Program-made: the position numbers and the translations under genes
Assembly: GCF_050281185.1 (NCBI RefSeq)
Contig: NZ_JBNNWS010000002.1
Coordinates: 124,001 to 188,000, forward strand
Length of the DNA: 64,000 nt
Reading direction: 5' to 3'
Origin: Heyndrickxia sp050281185
GTDB lineage: Bacteria; Bacillota; Bacilli; Bacillales; Bacillaceae_C
Shown: one piece after another, positions 26,400-35,653 of the stretch
Position numbering within the stretch: position 1 is the stretch's first letter
How the letters are laid out: each line of letters opens with the position of its first letter
The notes under the pieces: generated by a model
Told to the model about the DNA's origin: nothing
What the model saw: the letters and a program-made list of their open reading frames with translations, nothing else
Databases searched by the model: none

Positions 26400-26815
26400 G
26401 GGAGACTGGTTTCATCTGAGCATATTGACGACCGTTGATGCTGGTTTTATTCGGGAACGGGCTTCATTCGGGCCCTTTGACGACCGTTGATGCTATTTTT
26501 ATCCGGGAACGGGCTTCATACCGGCGCTTTGATAACCGTTGATGCACTTTTACACCGGGAACGGGCTTCATCCGGGCTCTTTGACGACCGTTGATGCTGG
26601 TTTACACCGGGAACGGGCTTCATTCGAGCGCTTTGACGACCGTTGATGCTGGTTTACACCGGGAACGGGCTTCATTCGGGCCCTTTGACGACCGTTGATG
26701 CACTTTTATCCGGGAACGGGCTTCATACCGGCGCTTTGATAACCGTTGATGCACTTTTACACCGGGAACGGGCTTTCATCCGAAGACTTTGATGACCGTT
26801 GATGCCTTTTTTCAC
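26400..26815 (+). repeat. Tandem repeat array B, eight 52-bp units
   Basis: GGGAAC starts lie at 26453, 26505, 26557, 26609, 26661, 26712 and 26764, with a degenerate unit from 26400. The period is 52 (one step is 51). A typical unit reads GGGAACGGGCTTCATTCGG, then CCCTTTGACGACCGTTGAT, then GCTGGTTTACACC. Two sub-types differ in GACGACC or GATAACC and in GCTGG or GCACTT, and they recur in blocks, suggesting duplication of multi-unit segments. There is no ORF. The core ACCGTTGAT is shared with array A. Confidence 0.9.
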
Positions 26816-26825
26816 CTAAATAAAA

Positions 26826-26853
26826 AGCCATACTACATAAGGTATGTATGGCT
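26826..26853 (-). terminator. Terminator of citA
   Basis: AGCCATAC and GTATGGCT form the stem; on the minus strand TTTTTATTT follows. It lies about 110 bases beyond the citrate synthase stop. Confidence 0.7.
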
Positions 26854-26962
26854 CATTAAAATTAATTGAAAATAAGCCTTTCTACTTAGGTTTCTTACGC
26901 TGTGAAAAATACTCTAGTTTTAAAATCCTTTTATTAAAATCGTTCAAAAACAAAGCTTTAAA

Positions 26963-28054
26963 TTAAAAATCAGGAAGCTGACCAATATACTGAGATTCCG
27001 GGCGGAAAAGTACGTTTCTTTCTGCCTGTTCTAACACATGTGCAGTCCAGCCAACGATTCGGCTTGCTGTAAAGGTTGGTGTGAATAGATCATCCTCCAT
27101 ATTGATTGAACGCATGACGGCTGCTGCAAAAAATTCTACATTTGTGTACAGATTACGGCCTGGTTTATATTCTTCTAAAAGCCGAATGGCTGTTTGTTCT
27201 ACATGTAAGGCTAATGCTAGCCATGGATCATCTTGACCGACCTCTAATGCTTTTTCTCTTAAAGCTAGTGCTCTAGGATCTTTTGTTTTATATACCCTGT
27301 GCCCGAAGCCCATCAATCGTTCGCCTTTTTCAAGTTTCGCTCTTAACCATTTTTCCGCATATTCCTTTTTTCCAATCTCGTTCAGCATTTTTGTTACATC
27401 TGATGGGGCACCGCCATGAAGTGGCCCTTTCATTGTTCCAATAGCTGAAGTAATTGCGGAAACCATATCTGATTCTGTCGAGACCGTCACTCTTGCAGAA
27501 AATGTCGAAGCATTCATTCCATGTTCTAATGTTAAAATCATATAGGTTTCAAGTGCTTTTACATGGACCTTGGATGGTTTTTCACCTGTTAACATATATA
27601 AATAATTTTCTACATGACCATACTGTTCATTAGGCTTTACTGGCGGCAATCCAGATGCTTTTCGTTTCCAATAGGCGATAATGGTTGGAATAACTGCAGT
27701 TAACTGAATGGCTTCATCAATCGTAGGCTTCCATTTAAACCCTGAATCTCCCATACTTGAGATGACTGTTCTTATTACACTCATTAATTCCATATCATTT
27801 GGTAAATGATGAATAATCGATTGGATATTTTCCGGAAGTACTCGATTTGCTTTTAATTTTTTATCAAGATCCTTCACTTCATCTCCAGTAGGTAGTACTC
27901 CATACCAAAGAAAATAAGCAGCCTCTTCAAAGGTGTATTTTAATGCAATCTCCCTTGCTTCATGCCCTCTGTATACTAAATGACCTTTTTGCCCATCAAT
28001 ATAGCTTATTGCAGTTTCAGCAGCAATGACTCCCTTTAGCCCGTGTTGAATCAT
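26963..28054 (-). CDS. citA: Citrate synthase (CitA type)
   Basis: The protein has 363 residues, a type I bacterial short citrate synthase that condenses oxaloacetate and acetyl-CoA. Catalytic His sites are seen in GPLHGGAPS and GFGHRVYKTKDPRA. At the position of the catalytic Asp found in most citrate synthases (NVDFY) this protein has Glu (TNVEFF). From memory, B. subtilis CitA also has Glu here. The ATG follows GGAGG. The divergent LysR gene next door and the overall similarity identify it as citA rather than citZ. Confidence 0.88.
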   Translation of the reverse strand: MIQHGLKGVIAAETAISYIDGQKGHLVYRGHEAREIALKYTFEEAAYFLWYGVLPTGDEVKDLDKKLKANRVLPENIQSIIHHLPNDMELMSVIRTVISSMGDSGFKWKPTIDEAIQLTAVIPTIIAYWKRKASGLPPVKPNEQYGHVENYLYMLTGEKPSKVHVKALETYMILTLEHGMNASTFSARVTVSTESDMVSAITSAIGTMKGPLHGGAPSDVTKMLNEIGKKEYAEKWLRAKLEKGERLMGFGHRVYKTKDPRALALREKALEVGQDDPWLALALHVEQTAIRLLEEYKPGRNLYTNVEFFAAAVMRSINMEDDLFTPTFTASRIVGWTAHVLEQAERNVLFRPESQYIGQLPDF

Positions 28055-28164
28055 GGTATGTTCCTCCCTTATTTTGTTATTTATATTATAGATGCTATAA
28101 TTAATTAAAAAAATTAAATATTTTTAATTAATTTAATTAATCATCTTAATTAGAGGTGAGGAAT

Positions 28165-29043
28165 GTGGATTTCAAGTGGCTACATACCTTTATAACAGCT
28201 GCTAAACATGAGAATTTCCGTAAAACTGCAGAGGAGCTTTTTATTTCACAGCCAACAGTTACTGTACAAATTAAGCTTCTTGAAGAAGAAATTGGGAGTC
28301 CTTTATTTGAAAGGGACGGTAGAAAGGTAATCATAACGGAGGCAGGGAGAAGGTTTTTACCGATTGCTCGAAATATGCTTAGCATGTATGAAGAAGGGAT
28401 GGCTGATTTAAATCGATTTCGTCAGGGGTTTTCACAAAAGCTGGCATTGGCAATGTCACCTTTAATTGCAGAGTCAATCATGCCTTATGTTTTAAAACGT
28501 TTTATGCTCATGCATCCTGAAATTGAAATTTCCGTTCAAGTACTTGATTCCGTGCAGATTTCAGAAAAAGTTTTATCAGGAGAGGTTGATATAGGGCTTT
28601 CACGGTCGCAAACAAAGAATTCGGATCTTATTTGTCGCCCTTTATATGAAGATCCAGTCATTCTAGTCGTCCCTCATGATGGAAGAGACAGCGAAACAGC
28701 CCCGCCGCTTGACGCAGAAGAGCTGTTATCTAATCACTATTTAATTACACATAATCATCCAGAATACTGGGATAGTTTATTACAATCTTTACATCCAAAA
28801 TTCCCATCATTAAAAACAATGGCTGTTTCACAAGTTCATGTGACGAGACGCTTCATCATCGAAGGCCTGGGTATATCCTTTTTACCTTCCTCTACTGTAC
28901 GCCGCGAATTGTTAGAAGGTAGATTACTAGAAGCTCCTTGCCCTTTTATAAATATGCCTATTGCCAAAACATATGCCATTTTAAAATATGAGCATGCAAA
29001 GGAAACTCAATTTCTACAGTTTTTATCACAATTCCGATTTTAA
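28165..29043 (+). CDS. citR: LysR-family regulator CitR
   Basis: The protein has 292 residues. The N-terminal helix-turn-helix is typical of LysR: FKWLHTFITAAKHENFRKTA, then LFISQPTVTVQIKLLEEEIG. An effector-binding domain follows. It is divergent from citA, 110 bases away, the arrangement of B. subtilis citR-citA, where CitR represses citA. I place the start at GTG 28165, giving MDFKWLHTF, with AGAGGTG at good distance; GTG 28156 lies in that box. Confidence 0.88.
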   Translation: MDFKWLHTFITAAKHENFRKTAEELFISQPTVTVQIKLLEEEIGSPLFERDGRKVIITEAGRRFLPIARNMLSMYEEGMADLNRFRQGFSQKLALAMSPLIAESIMPYVLKRFMLMHPEIEISVQVLDSVQISEKVLSGEVDIGLSRSQTKNSDLICRPLYEDPVILVVPHDGRDSETAPPLDAEELLSNHYLITHNHPEYWDSLLQSLHPKFPSLKTMAVSQVHVTRRFIIEGLGISFLPSSTVRRELLEGRLLEAPCPFINMPIAKTYAILKYEHAKETQFLQFLSQFRF

Positions 29044-29056
29044 AAGTATGGGGATT

Positions 29057-29587
29057 TTATGCCCCTACTTCCTTTTTGTAGCGGCGGTTGAATTTTTCTT
29101 TTGTCATTGCTGCAAGGAATACTTTTTCATCAGAATAAACTTTCTCAAATCCTAAATTAAGTAAAGCCTTTTGACCGACTGTATTATCTATGGCGATTGA
29201 ATCCCTCATAATCTCGCCGTTCCAGACATTAAAATAGTAATCTAACAAAAGTTTAGTAGCTTCTGATGCATAGCCCTTTCCACGTTCCGGATTCGCTATT
29301 TTAATATTAAATTCAGCGGTTTTCGCTATTTTATCGTATTTATGAAAGCTAACCTCTCCAACAGGCTTATTCTCTTTATTGAAAATTAAACAGTAAAAAT
29401 GCTTTCCATTACTTGGACTAACCATAATTTCATACCAACGTTTTTTGTCCTCTTCGCGAAAATTAATGGGTCCTCCTGTTGCCTTCATCGTTTCCTCATC
29501 AGCCCATAGCCATTTTACATATTCCAATTCTTCATAGCTTGGCTTTCTAAGTGAAACATTCTTTCCTCTTAAGGTAAATTGGTTCAT
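29057..29587 (-). CDS. GNAT N-acetyltransferase, RimJ/RimL type
   Basis: The protein has 176 residues. The start LRGKNVSLRKPSYEELEYV, the acetyl-CoA loop NPERGKGYASEATKLLLDY and the NTVGQKALLNLGFEKV ending are those of RimL-like acetyltransferases, whose targets are protein N-termini or small molecules. I chose ATG 29587, with GCGAGGG 7 bases upstream. It converges on citR and is transcribed alone. Confidence 0.85.
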   Translation of the reverse strand: MNQFTLRGKNVSLRKPSYEELEYVKWLWADEETMKATGGPINFREEDKKRWYEIMVSPSNGKHFYCLIFNKENKPVGEVSFHKYDKIAKTAEFNIKIANPERGKGYASEATKLLLDYYFNVWNGEIMRDSIAIDNTVGQKALLNLGFEKVYSDEKVFLAAMTKEKFNRRYKKEVGA

Positions 29588-29848
29588 GGTGATCCCTCGC
29601 AATTCCAAAAAAGTTATTATTTAAATTATACTATATTTTCCGAAAAATTACTTCAGATTAATGTTACCGCTTTCAGGTTTTTGAGAGTAAAATTATTTTT
29701 TTTCGATAATTTGTCAAAAAGAAAATGGCTTTGTGTTAAAAATAAGCTTGATAAATTTATTCTAAGTGTTGATTTTTTGATAATTCAGAATTAAAATACT
29801 GTTAAATGGATATACCTAAGATATGCTGTAAACTTAAGGAGGAATTCT

Positions 29849-30046
29849 ATGAAGACTGTTGTCTTTTTAATTTTTGCTGCAGTGTATTTATTTGTCTATT
29901 TTAAATTATTAGGGCTATTAGTTAACACTTTCGATATATATTCGCCTACCTCGAATGTTCTTAGTATTTTTATTACACTAATAGTAATTATTCCTTTATC
30001 TTTAATATCCTCAAAAGAAACGATTAAGTTTGTAAAAAAAACATAA
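29849..30046 (+). CDS. Small two-helix membrane protein
   Basis: The protein has 65 residues with two hydrophobic segments (about 4-26 and 36-54) and a basic end (KFVKKT). The ribosome site AAGGAGG is strong and 7 bases from the ATG, so I believe it is expressed. A terminator follows at 30118. I do not recognise it. Confidence 0.65.
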   Translation: MKTVVFLIFAAVYLFVYFKLLGLLVNTFDIYSPTSNVLSIFITLIVIIPLSLISSKETIKFVKKT

Positions 30047-30117
30047 TTCTCTGTACTTCCAACTCTAATGATGCATTTCCTATATTATGAAATACGCTCT
30101 GAAGATTAATTTAAAAA

Positions 30118-30153
30118 AATACACCTCAAAAGCCTTCTCCTTTGAGGTGTATT
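30118..30153. terminator. Bidirectional terminator
   Basis: AATACACCTCAAA pairs with TTTGAGGTGTATT; a T-rich end lies on one side and an A-run on the other. It serves the small membrane protein gene and the histidine kinase gene. Confidence 0.85.
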
Positions 30154-30170
30154 TTATTCATTAAATCTGT

Positions 30171-31208
30171 TTATGACAATGGCAAAGAGATCGTAAACTC
30201 AGTTCCTTTTCCCTCTTCACTGTCCACAAATACAGTACCTTTATGCATTTCAACAATTTTTTTGACTATGGATAAACCTAAGCCGCTGCCACCCTTTGAT
30301 CGTTCTCGTGCTTTATCCGCTTTATAAAATCGTTCAAATATATGCACTTGATCTTCTTTCGAAATTCCTATTCCATTGTCCATAATTTTTACAATTGCTT
30401 TGTCATCAACTTGCTGTAGTTGGACGCGGATTCTTCCAAAGTTCGGGGTGAATTTGATACTATTATGAATCAAATTAGTCCACACTTGGCTCATAAGGTC
30501 TTCATCTCCAACGATGGCTATCTTCTCAAGTGATACATCTATTTCCAAACTTTTTTCAACCCACTGTGGTTCACAGGCTAAAATAATGTTTCTAATCTGC
30601 TTATCCAAATGAAAGTTTTTTCTCTCAAACGGATGATTCGTCGATTCTAGTGACGTAAGCTTCAAGAGATTATCATTTAATTTCGATAATCTTTTGCTTT
30701 CCGTTTCAATAATACCAAGATAGTGGGCTCTTTCTTCCTGACTAAGCTGATCATATTGAAGTACTCGCGCAAATCCGCTGATAGAGGTAAGCGGAGATTG
30801 AATTTCATGGGAAACATTTGAAATGAACTCCTGGCGCATGTCTTCCATTTCCTTTAATTGCTTGGCCATATCGTTAATATGATCAATTAATGTGGTAAAA
30901 GGATCTTCTCTTTTCAGCGTTTCCAAGCGTACATTAAAGTCGCCTTTTGCAATTCTTCTCAAAGCATCAATGACTTCTTGAAAAAGATTCCGTTGCTTCG
31001 AACGAATGATGATTGAAAAGATAAAAGCTACTCCACCCAGAATAAAAAATCCTATTACTGTAGTTACTAAATGCTGTATATAATCAGTTGTACGAAAACC
31101 GAATAAGTGAAATAAATAAGATACAATAAAGTAAGCTGCTGAAAAACTAACGGTGACCATCATAAAAAATATGAGTATGCCATATACGTGTCGTATGAAT
31201 CTCTTCAT
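30171..31208 (-). CDS. Sensor histidine kinase
   Basis: The protein has 345 residues. Two membrane helices (about 10-32 and 46-68) are separated by only about 13 residues, so there is no extracellular sensor domain. A HAMP segment (about 70-120), the H-box NVSHEIQSPL with His134, and the HATPase_c motifs (NLIHNSIKF, DNGIGI, GGSGLGL) follow. It overlaps the response regulator gene by 4 bases (ATGA). With the ABC exporter upstream it forms a three-gene operon. The short loop suggests sensing within or at the membrane, perhaps through the transporter (inference). Confidence 0.9.
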   Translation of the reverse strand: MKRFIRHVYGILIFFMMVTVSFSAAYFIVSYLFHLFGFRTTDYIQHLVTTVIGFFILGGVAFIFSIIIRSKQRNLFQEVIDALRRIAKGDFNVRLETLKREDPFTTLIDHINDMAKQLKEMEDMRQEFISNVSHEIQSPLTSISGFARVLQYDQLSQEERAHYLGIIETESKRLSKLNDNLLKLTSLESTNHPFERKNFHLDKQIRNIILACEPQWVEKSLEIDVSLEKIAIVGDEDLMSQVWTNLIHNSIKFTPNFGRIRVQLQQVDDKAIVKIMDNGIGISKEDQVHIFERFYKADKARERSKGGSGLGLSIVKKIVEMHKGTVFVDSEEGKGTEFTISLPLS

Positions 31209-31879
31209 GCTTTTACCTCAAGCCGATAGCCTAATCCCCTGATAGTTTGAATCCGGAAAGGGAATTTTGTATCTGAAAAACGTTCTCGCAATCTTTTTAT
31301 ATGAACATCCACGGTTCGTTCGTCCCCTTCATAATCGTATCCCCATATATCTTCAATAAGATGATCTCTAGAAAAGGTTTTTCCGGGATGGCTCGCTAGT
31401 TTAAACAAAAGTTCAAATTCTTTAAGAGGTATCGTGAAGTCCTTTTTGCCAAATGAAATTTCATGCGTCTTTCTGTTTAACTTGAAGTCTTCTATTTCAA
31501 TTGTTTGCGAAACAGTAATGTTATACCTTTTTAATATAGCCTTTACTCGTGCCACTAGCTCAATCGGCTCAAAAGGCTTTACAAGATAATCATCCGCTCC
31601 AAGCTCAAAACCTTTAACTTTTTGTGCGGTTTCACCTTTTGCGGTCAGCATCAAAATAGGAATGTCGCTGTATTCTCTAATCTCCCGACACAACTGCCAG
31701 CCATCCATATTCGGCATCATAATATCGATGATGACAAGATCCATCTTCACCTTTTCCATTAAGTGCATGGCTTTTATTCCATCTGAAGCTTCATACAGCT
31801 CGAACCCCTCCTTTTTTAAAAAAAGGAGGACAAGCTCTCGAATATGGGAATCATCATCGACCATTAACAGCTTAGTCAT
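31205..31879 (-). CDS. OmpR/PhoB-family response regulator
   Basis: The protein has 224 residues. The receiver domain has the acidic cluster DDD at 8-10, phospho-acceptor Asp52 and Lys in DDYLVKPF. The winged-helix effector ends with DIWGYDYEGDERTVDVHIKR and TIRGLGYRLE. This effector segment is close to that of HssR-type regulators, but the kinase lacks the HssS sensor domain, so I do not assign a heme role. It lies 19 bases after the ABC transporter gene. Confidence 0.92.
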   Translation of the reverse strand: MTKLLMVDDDSHIRELVLLFLKKEGFELYEASDGIKAMHLMEKVKMDLVIIDIMMPNMDGWQLCREIREYSDIPILMLTAKGETAQKVKGFELGADDYLVKPFEPIELVARVKAILKRYNITVSQTIEIEDFKLNRKTHEISFGKKDFTIPLKEFELLFKLASHPGKTFSRDHLIEDIWGYDYEGDERTVDVHIKRLRERFSDTKFPFRIQTIRGLGYRLEVKA

Positions 31880-31898
31880 TTATTCACATTCCTTTCCC

Positions 31899-33650
31899 CT
31901 AAATTACTGCTACTTTCAGTCTTAATTGCTGCTCAGCAAACTCACGATACAAGGAATGAGTTTCTAAAAGCTCTTCATGTGTACCTCTTCCTGTAATTTT
32001 CCCCTTTTCAAAAAATAGAATTTGATCTGCATCAATAACCGTTGATAAGCGGTGTGCAATAATCAGTGTGGTTCGACCCTTCATTAAGTTTTGCAATGCT
32101 TCTTGGACAACTAGCTCAGACTTACTATCCAGGCTTGAGGTCGCTTCATCAAGCATTAATATTTTTGGATCTCTTAAAAATGCACGTGCAATAGCAATTC
32201 TTTGCCTTTGTCCCCCGGATAACTTAATACCTCTTTCTCCAACCTCTGTATCAAATCCTTTCGGAAGCTCTAAAATAAATTGATCAGCGTAAGCCATTTT
32301 CGCTACACGATATAAATCGGCTTCATCTACTTTCCTATCGATTCCATAGCAGATATTATCTCGAATGGTTCCAGCAACAATCGGACTTTCCTGTGAAACA
32401 TAACCAATTTGGCTTCTCCAGGATAGCAGCGAAAATTGATCAATTGGCTCTTCCCCTAGTCGAATCGTTCCTTGTTGTGGTTGATAAAATCGTTCCAACA
32501 AAGAGAATAGTGTCGTTTTTCCGCTCCCACTAGGACCTACAATTGCAGTAACCTTACCGGAATCTACCGAGAAGCTGATATCTTTAAGTACATCTTCCCC
32601 TTTTTTATAAGAAAATGTTAAATGGTTTACTTTTATGGATTGGTTAATATTTTGTACATTTTGACTAGATTCATTATCTTCTTGATCAGTTTCAATGATT
32701 GAAATGATTCTTTCAGTTGCTCCAGTTGCCTTTTGAAATTGAGTGAAAAATGTTGTTAATTGCCCTAAAGGCATGATAATTTGAAACAGATACATAATAA
32801 ATGCAACTAAATCTCCTGCTGTTAACTCCCCTGAGGATACCCTCATTCCACCGTAACCTAGAATAGCGACAAGTAATACCATGATGATTAAACCCATTAA
32901 AGGAGCAATTAATGCTTGGATCTTTGCCTCTTTTAACCCATATTTAAACAATTGGGTAATTCCTTTTTTCCCATTCTTATATTCAATGGTTTCTGCATTC
33001 GACGCTTTAACTAATCGTACTTCCGATAATACTTGCTGAATAACCGAAGTGAACTGTGCTGTCTCATCTTGCATTCCTTTTGATACCTGATGCATTTTTC
33101 TGCCTAATGGTACTAAAATTATAAATGACAGTGGAATCGCAATAAACATCAATAAAGTCATTTTCCAATCTAATATAAGTAAAACGATGATTGAGCCTAT
33201 AATGGAAATAATCCCTGTTAAGAAGCTGGAAAGATGTTCTGTAATTAATCCTTTTACTACTGACGTATCATTCGTCAATCTACTGACTGTCTCACCTGTT
33301 TGATGCTCATCATAATAGGACACAGGTAATACGAGAAGCTTTTTCCACAATCGATCCCTTATCCCCGCCACAACCGACTGCCCGATATGATTTAATACAT
33401 AAATCGATATTCCGCTGGCTAATGCTTGAATGATCATTGCCGAAACGAGTAGAATGATTTTTCCTGTTCCCAACGAACTTAGTGAAAAATCATTAATAAG
33501 ATTTTTCGTAAACAAAGGAACGCATAATCCTACTATAGTTGTACCTACACTTAATATTAAAGCTATGCAAAGAAGCAATTTTGATGGCTTCGTCTGTTGA
33601 ACCAATTGAATAAATTGCTTCCAGCCTTTTTGCTTTTTTATCCCTTCCAT
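31899..33650 (-). CDS. ABC exporter half-transporter (MDR/MsbA/BmrA type)
   Basis: The protein has 583 residues. Six membrane helices in the first 320 residues are followed by a nucleotide-binding domain: Walker A GPSGSGKTTL, signature LSGGQRQRIAIARAF, Walker B ILMLDEATSSLD, H-loop AHRLST. It works as a homodimer and exports lipids, drugs or peptides. It is the first gene of an operon with the two-component system. The layout is like B. subtilis BmrA, but the substrate is not known. Confidence 0.9.
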   Translation of the reverse strand: MEGIKKQKGWKQFIQLVQQTKPSKLLLCIALILSVGTTIVGLCVPLFTKNLINDFSLSSLGTGKIILLVSAMIIQALASGISIYVLNHIGQSVVAGIRDRLWKKLLVLPVSYYDEHQTGETVSRLTNDTSVVKGLITEHLSSFLTGIISIIGSIIVLLILDWKMTLLMFIAIPLSFIILVPLGRKMHQVSKGMQDETAQFTSVIQQVLSEVRLVKASNAETIEYKNGKKGITQLFKYGLKEAKIQALIAPLMGLIIMVLLVAILGYGGMRVSSGELTAGDLVAFIMYLFQIIMPLGQLTTFFTQFQKATGATERIISIIETDQEDNESSQNVQNINQSIKVNHLTFSYKKGEDVLKDISFSVDSGKVTAIVGPSGSGKTTLFSLLERFYQPQQGTIRLGEEPIDQFSLLSWRSQIGYVSQESPIVAGTIRDNICYGIDRKVDEADLYRVAKMAYADQFILELPKGFDTEVGERGIKLSGGQRQRIAIARAFLRDPKILMLDEATSSLDSKSELVVQEALQNLMKGRTTLIIAHRLSTVIDADQILFFEKGKITGRGTHEELLETHSLYREFAEQQLRLKVAVI

Positions 33651-33754
33651 TTATATTCATCCTTTCAATAGCTAAGCATTTTTTATCACTATACAATGGT
33701 TTTATGAACTGAATATGAATTTGTATGGTTTTAGGCCATTTATATAAGAATTGC

Positions 33755-33790
33755 CCAACGGTGTACACGTTCAGGTAGTTATACTACGTA
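33755..33790. repeat. Hairpin repeat, family B truncated copy
   Basis: CAACGGTGTACACGTTCAGG is followed by TAGTTATAC, matching the left arm and loop of the copy at 43878. The right arm is missing or mutated beyond recognition. It lies upstream of the ABC exporter gene. Confidence 0.5.
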
Positions 33791-33910
33791 TAGTACTGCT
33801 TGCAGAATCAAAAGAGTAATTTTAACAAAAAGACAAAATATTTTCATTTGCAAAAGCATGAAGAATATTAGAAAATAAGGAAAACATTATTTTGTAGAGG
33901 AAGACAAAAG

Positions 33911-34369
33911 ATGACAGAAGCAAAAGGAATCATTTCAGAAGAAATACATAAAAAACTAGCTATTCAATGTTTTAATCAGGTATGGGATCTGTTAGAAAAA
34001 ACAGAGAGGTCACAAACGGATGATGATACGATGATTCATAAAGCACATGCATCCCGCTATCATTGGGGAATTGTCGGTGCGCCTGTCAATTTTTCGAGAG
34101 GTGAATGGCAAATTTCAAGGGTCTATTCTGTTCTAAAAAGACCAGAGCCTGCCATTTTTCATGCGAAACGAAATTTAGAGATTTGTCTTGAGCATGGTAT
34201 TGAAGATTTCGATTTAGCTTTTGCATTTGAGGCTTTAGCCCGTGCCCATCAAGTTGCAGGAAACAAAAATGAAGTCAACCATTATAAGGATCTCGCTCTA
34301 GAAGCAAGTAAAAACATAAAAAAAGAAGGAGATCGGAATCACTTTTTAAATGATTTAAATACAATCTAG
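33911..34369 (+). CDS. Conserved hypothetical helical protein
   Basis: The protein has 152 residues and is almost entirely helical. The paired helices (AIFHAKRNLEICLEHGIEDF, LAFAFEALARAHQVAGNKNE) look like TPR-type repeats. HASRYHWGIVGAPVNFSRGE in the middle is a distinctive segment. The ATG has GAGGAA upstream. It has no signal or membrane segment. I do not recognise a characterised relative; a protein-binding role is only a guess. Confidence 0.6.
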   Translation: MTEAKGIISEEIHKKLAIQCFNQVWDLLEKTERSQTDDDTMIHKAHASRYHWGIVGAPVNFSRGEWQISRVYSVLKRPEPAIFHAKRNLEICLEHGIEDFDLAFAFEALARAHQVAGNKNEVNHYKDLALEASKNIKKEGDRNHFLNDLNTI

Positions 34370-34465
34370 AAATATTTGGAAGTTTCAATAAACATCCAAG
34401 GCAATGATCCAGGGAAAAGGTATTTCCTAACCAACAAATACCACTGCTCAGGATAAAACTCCATA

Positions 34466-34505
34466 AAAGAAAAAGACCAAACATAAAAATTTGGTCTTTT
34501 TCTTT
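34466..34505. terminator. Bidirectional terminator
   Basis: AAAGAAAAAGACCAAA pairs with TTTGGTCTTTTTCTTT over an 8-base loop, with A/T tracts built into the stem. It serves convergent genes on both sides. Confidence 0.85.
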
Positions 34506-34512
34506 AGCTTCA

Positions 34513-35490
34513 TTACGGATTCGATTGTGAATCGGTTGTATTCGCCTCTTCAGTATTATCACCGTTTAAAAAGGCATCGATCGCTTGTCTATTTTTTTCC
34601 TGATCAATTTCTAATACCGCACCTGCGTAGTCTGAACGCCCTTCGGTAAAGGCACCCTTCACAGGTACTGTTAAAGTTTCAATTTTTTTCGGTTGATTTA
34701 GTAATACCTTTGTTAATAAGGCAATACTATCTGTCGTACTAATATTCGTTTGAATAAATGGTTGAATCGTTCCAACTAGCTTAGGTGCTTTTGTAATTCC
34801 ATTCACACTAAGAATTTCACTTTTCAAAGCATTGATAACTTTTTGCTGACGAGCTACACGCCCAAAATCACCTTCAGCATCATGTCTGAACCTAGCATAG
34901 CCAAGCAGCTCTTTTCCATTTAACTTTTGTAATCCCGGTTCTAATGTTACACCAATATTTTTGGACATTTTTTTCTCAACATCAATTTCAATTCCATCTG
35001 GTGCAAGTGTATCAACAATTTTTTCAAATCCTTTAAAATCTACCTGAACATAGTATTGGACATCCAGACCAAAGGTTTGTTGAATCGTTTGTCGAAGCAG
35101 CTCCGGTCCACCTAAAAAGAATGCCGTATTGATTTTCCACTTTTTATAACCTGGAACATCCACAAACATATCACGCATTAACGATATTAATTTTACATCT
35201 CCACTTTTAGGATCGTATTGTGCGACCATAATTGTATCTGTATGTGATTTTGTTTCATTTTTTCGCTTATCGACCCCAAGCAATAGAAAGTTTATTCTTC
35301 CTTTTTCATCTTTTTTTCCATTAAACTCAATATTCTCTTGTTTTACCATCCCTTTACCTGCTTGTTTCTTACCTTGATAGTATTGAGAATATGCATAGCC
35401 TCCTACAGCTAAAATTAATATTAAAAAGACAAAAAGGAAGATTCTTCCTTTTCTCACTTTTCTTTTTTTCTTACTATATCTTGAATTCAT
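34513..35490 (-). CDS. LytR-CpsA-Psr (LCP) family cell-wall polymer ligase
   Basis: The protein has 325 residues with a short basic cytoplasmic head, one membrane helix (about 16-38) and an extracellular LCP domain. Diagnostic segments are LLLGVDKRKNE, HTDTIMVAQYDP, LISLMRDMFVDVPGY, and RFRHDAEGDFGRVARQQKV with the conserved arginines. LCP enzymes transfer teichoic acid or other anionic glycopolymers from undecaprenyl-PP to peptidoglycan. I use ATG 35490, with GAGGG upstream. It is monocistronic and a paralogue of the gene at 58691. Confidence 0.9.
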   Translation of the reverse strand: MNSRYSKKKRKVRKGRIFLFVFLILILAVGGYAYSQYYQGKKQAGKGMVKQENIEFNGKKDEKGRINFLLLGVDKRKNETKSHTDTIMVAQYDPKSGDVKLISLMRDMFVDVPGYKKWKINTAFFLGGPELLRQTIQQTFGLDVQYYVQVDFKGFEKIVDTLAPDGIEIDVEKKMSKNIGVTLEPGLQKLNGKELLGYARFRHDAEGDFGRVARQQKVINALKSEILSVNGITKAPKLVGTIQPFIQTNISTTDSIALLTKVLLNQPKKIETLTVPVKGAFTEGRSDYAGAVLEIDQEKNRQAIDAFLNGDNTEEANTTDSQSNP

Positions 35491-35653
35491 AAAATCCCTC
35501 AATTTTCGATTATTTAAGTTGTAAAAACTTGTATTTACTTTTTATATTATCTTAGAAAAAGCGAAATTTGTCATCTAAAAATATGATATTTGCTAAATTT
35601 GGATGAAAAATGTCGAAGAAAGGAATATGCGGAATGAAAAGGAAACCGCAAAA

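Noticed and set aside
26400..26815. CRISPR-like look of the tandem array (regular spacing over 400 bp)
   Set aside because: The whole 52-bp unit repeats; there are no unique spacers between short direct repeats and no cas genes nearby. The same holds for 3535-3794.
31205..31879. HssR heme-response identity
   Set aside because: The C-terminal effector segment is similar, but the partner kinase lacks the extracellular sensor of HssS and no hrtAB genes are adjacent.
33493..33768. 91-residue ORF on the minus strand upstream of the ABC exporter
   Set aside because: It overlaps the start of the exporter in another frame and has no ribosome site or family features.
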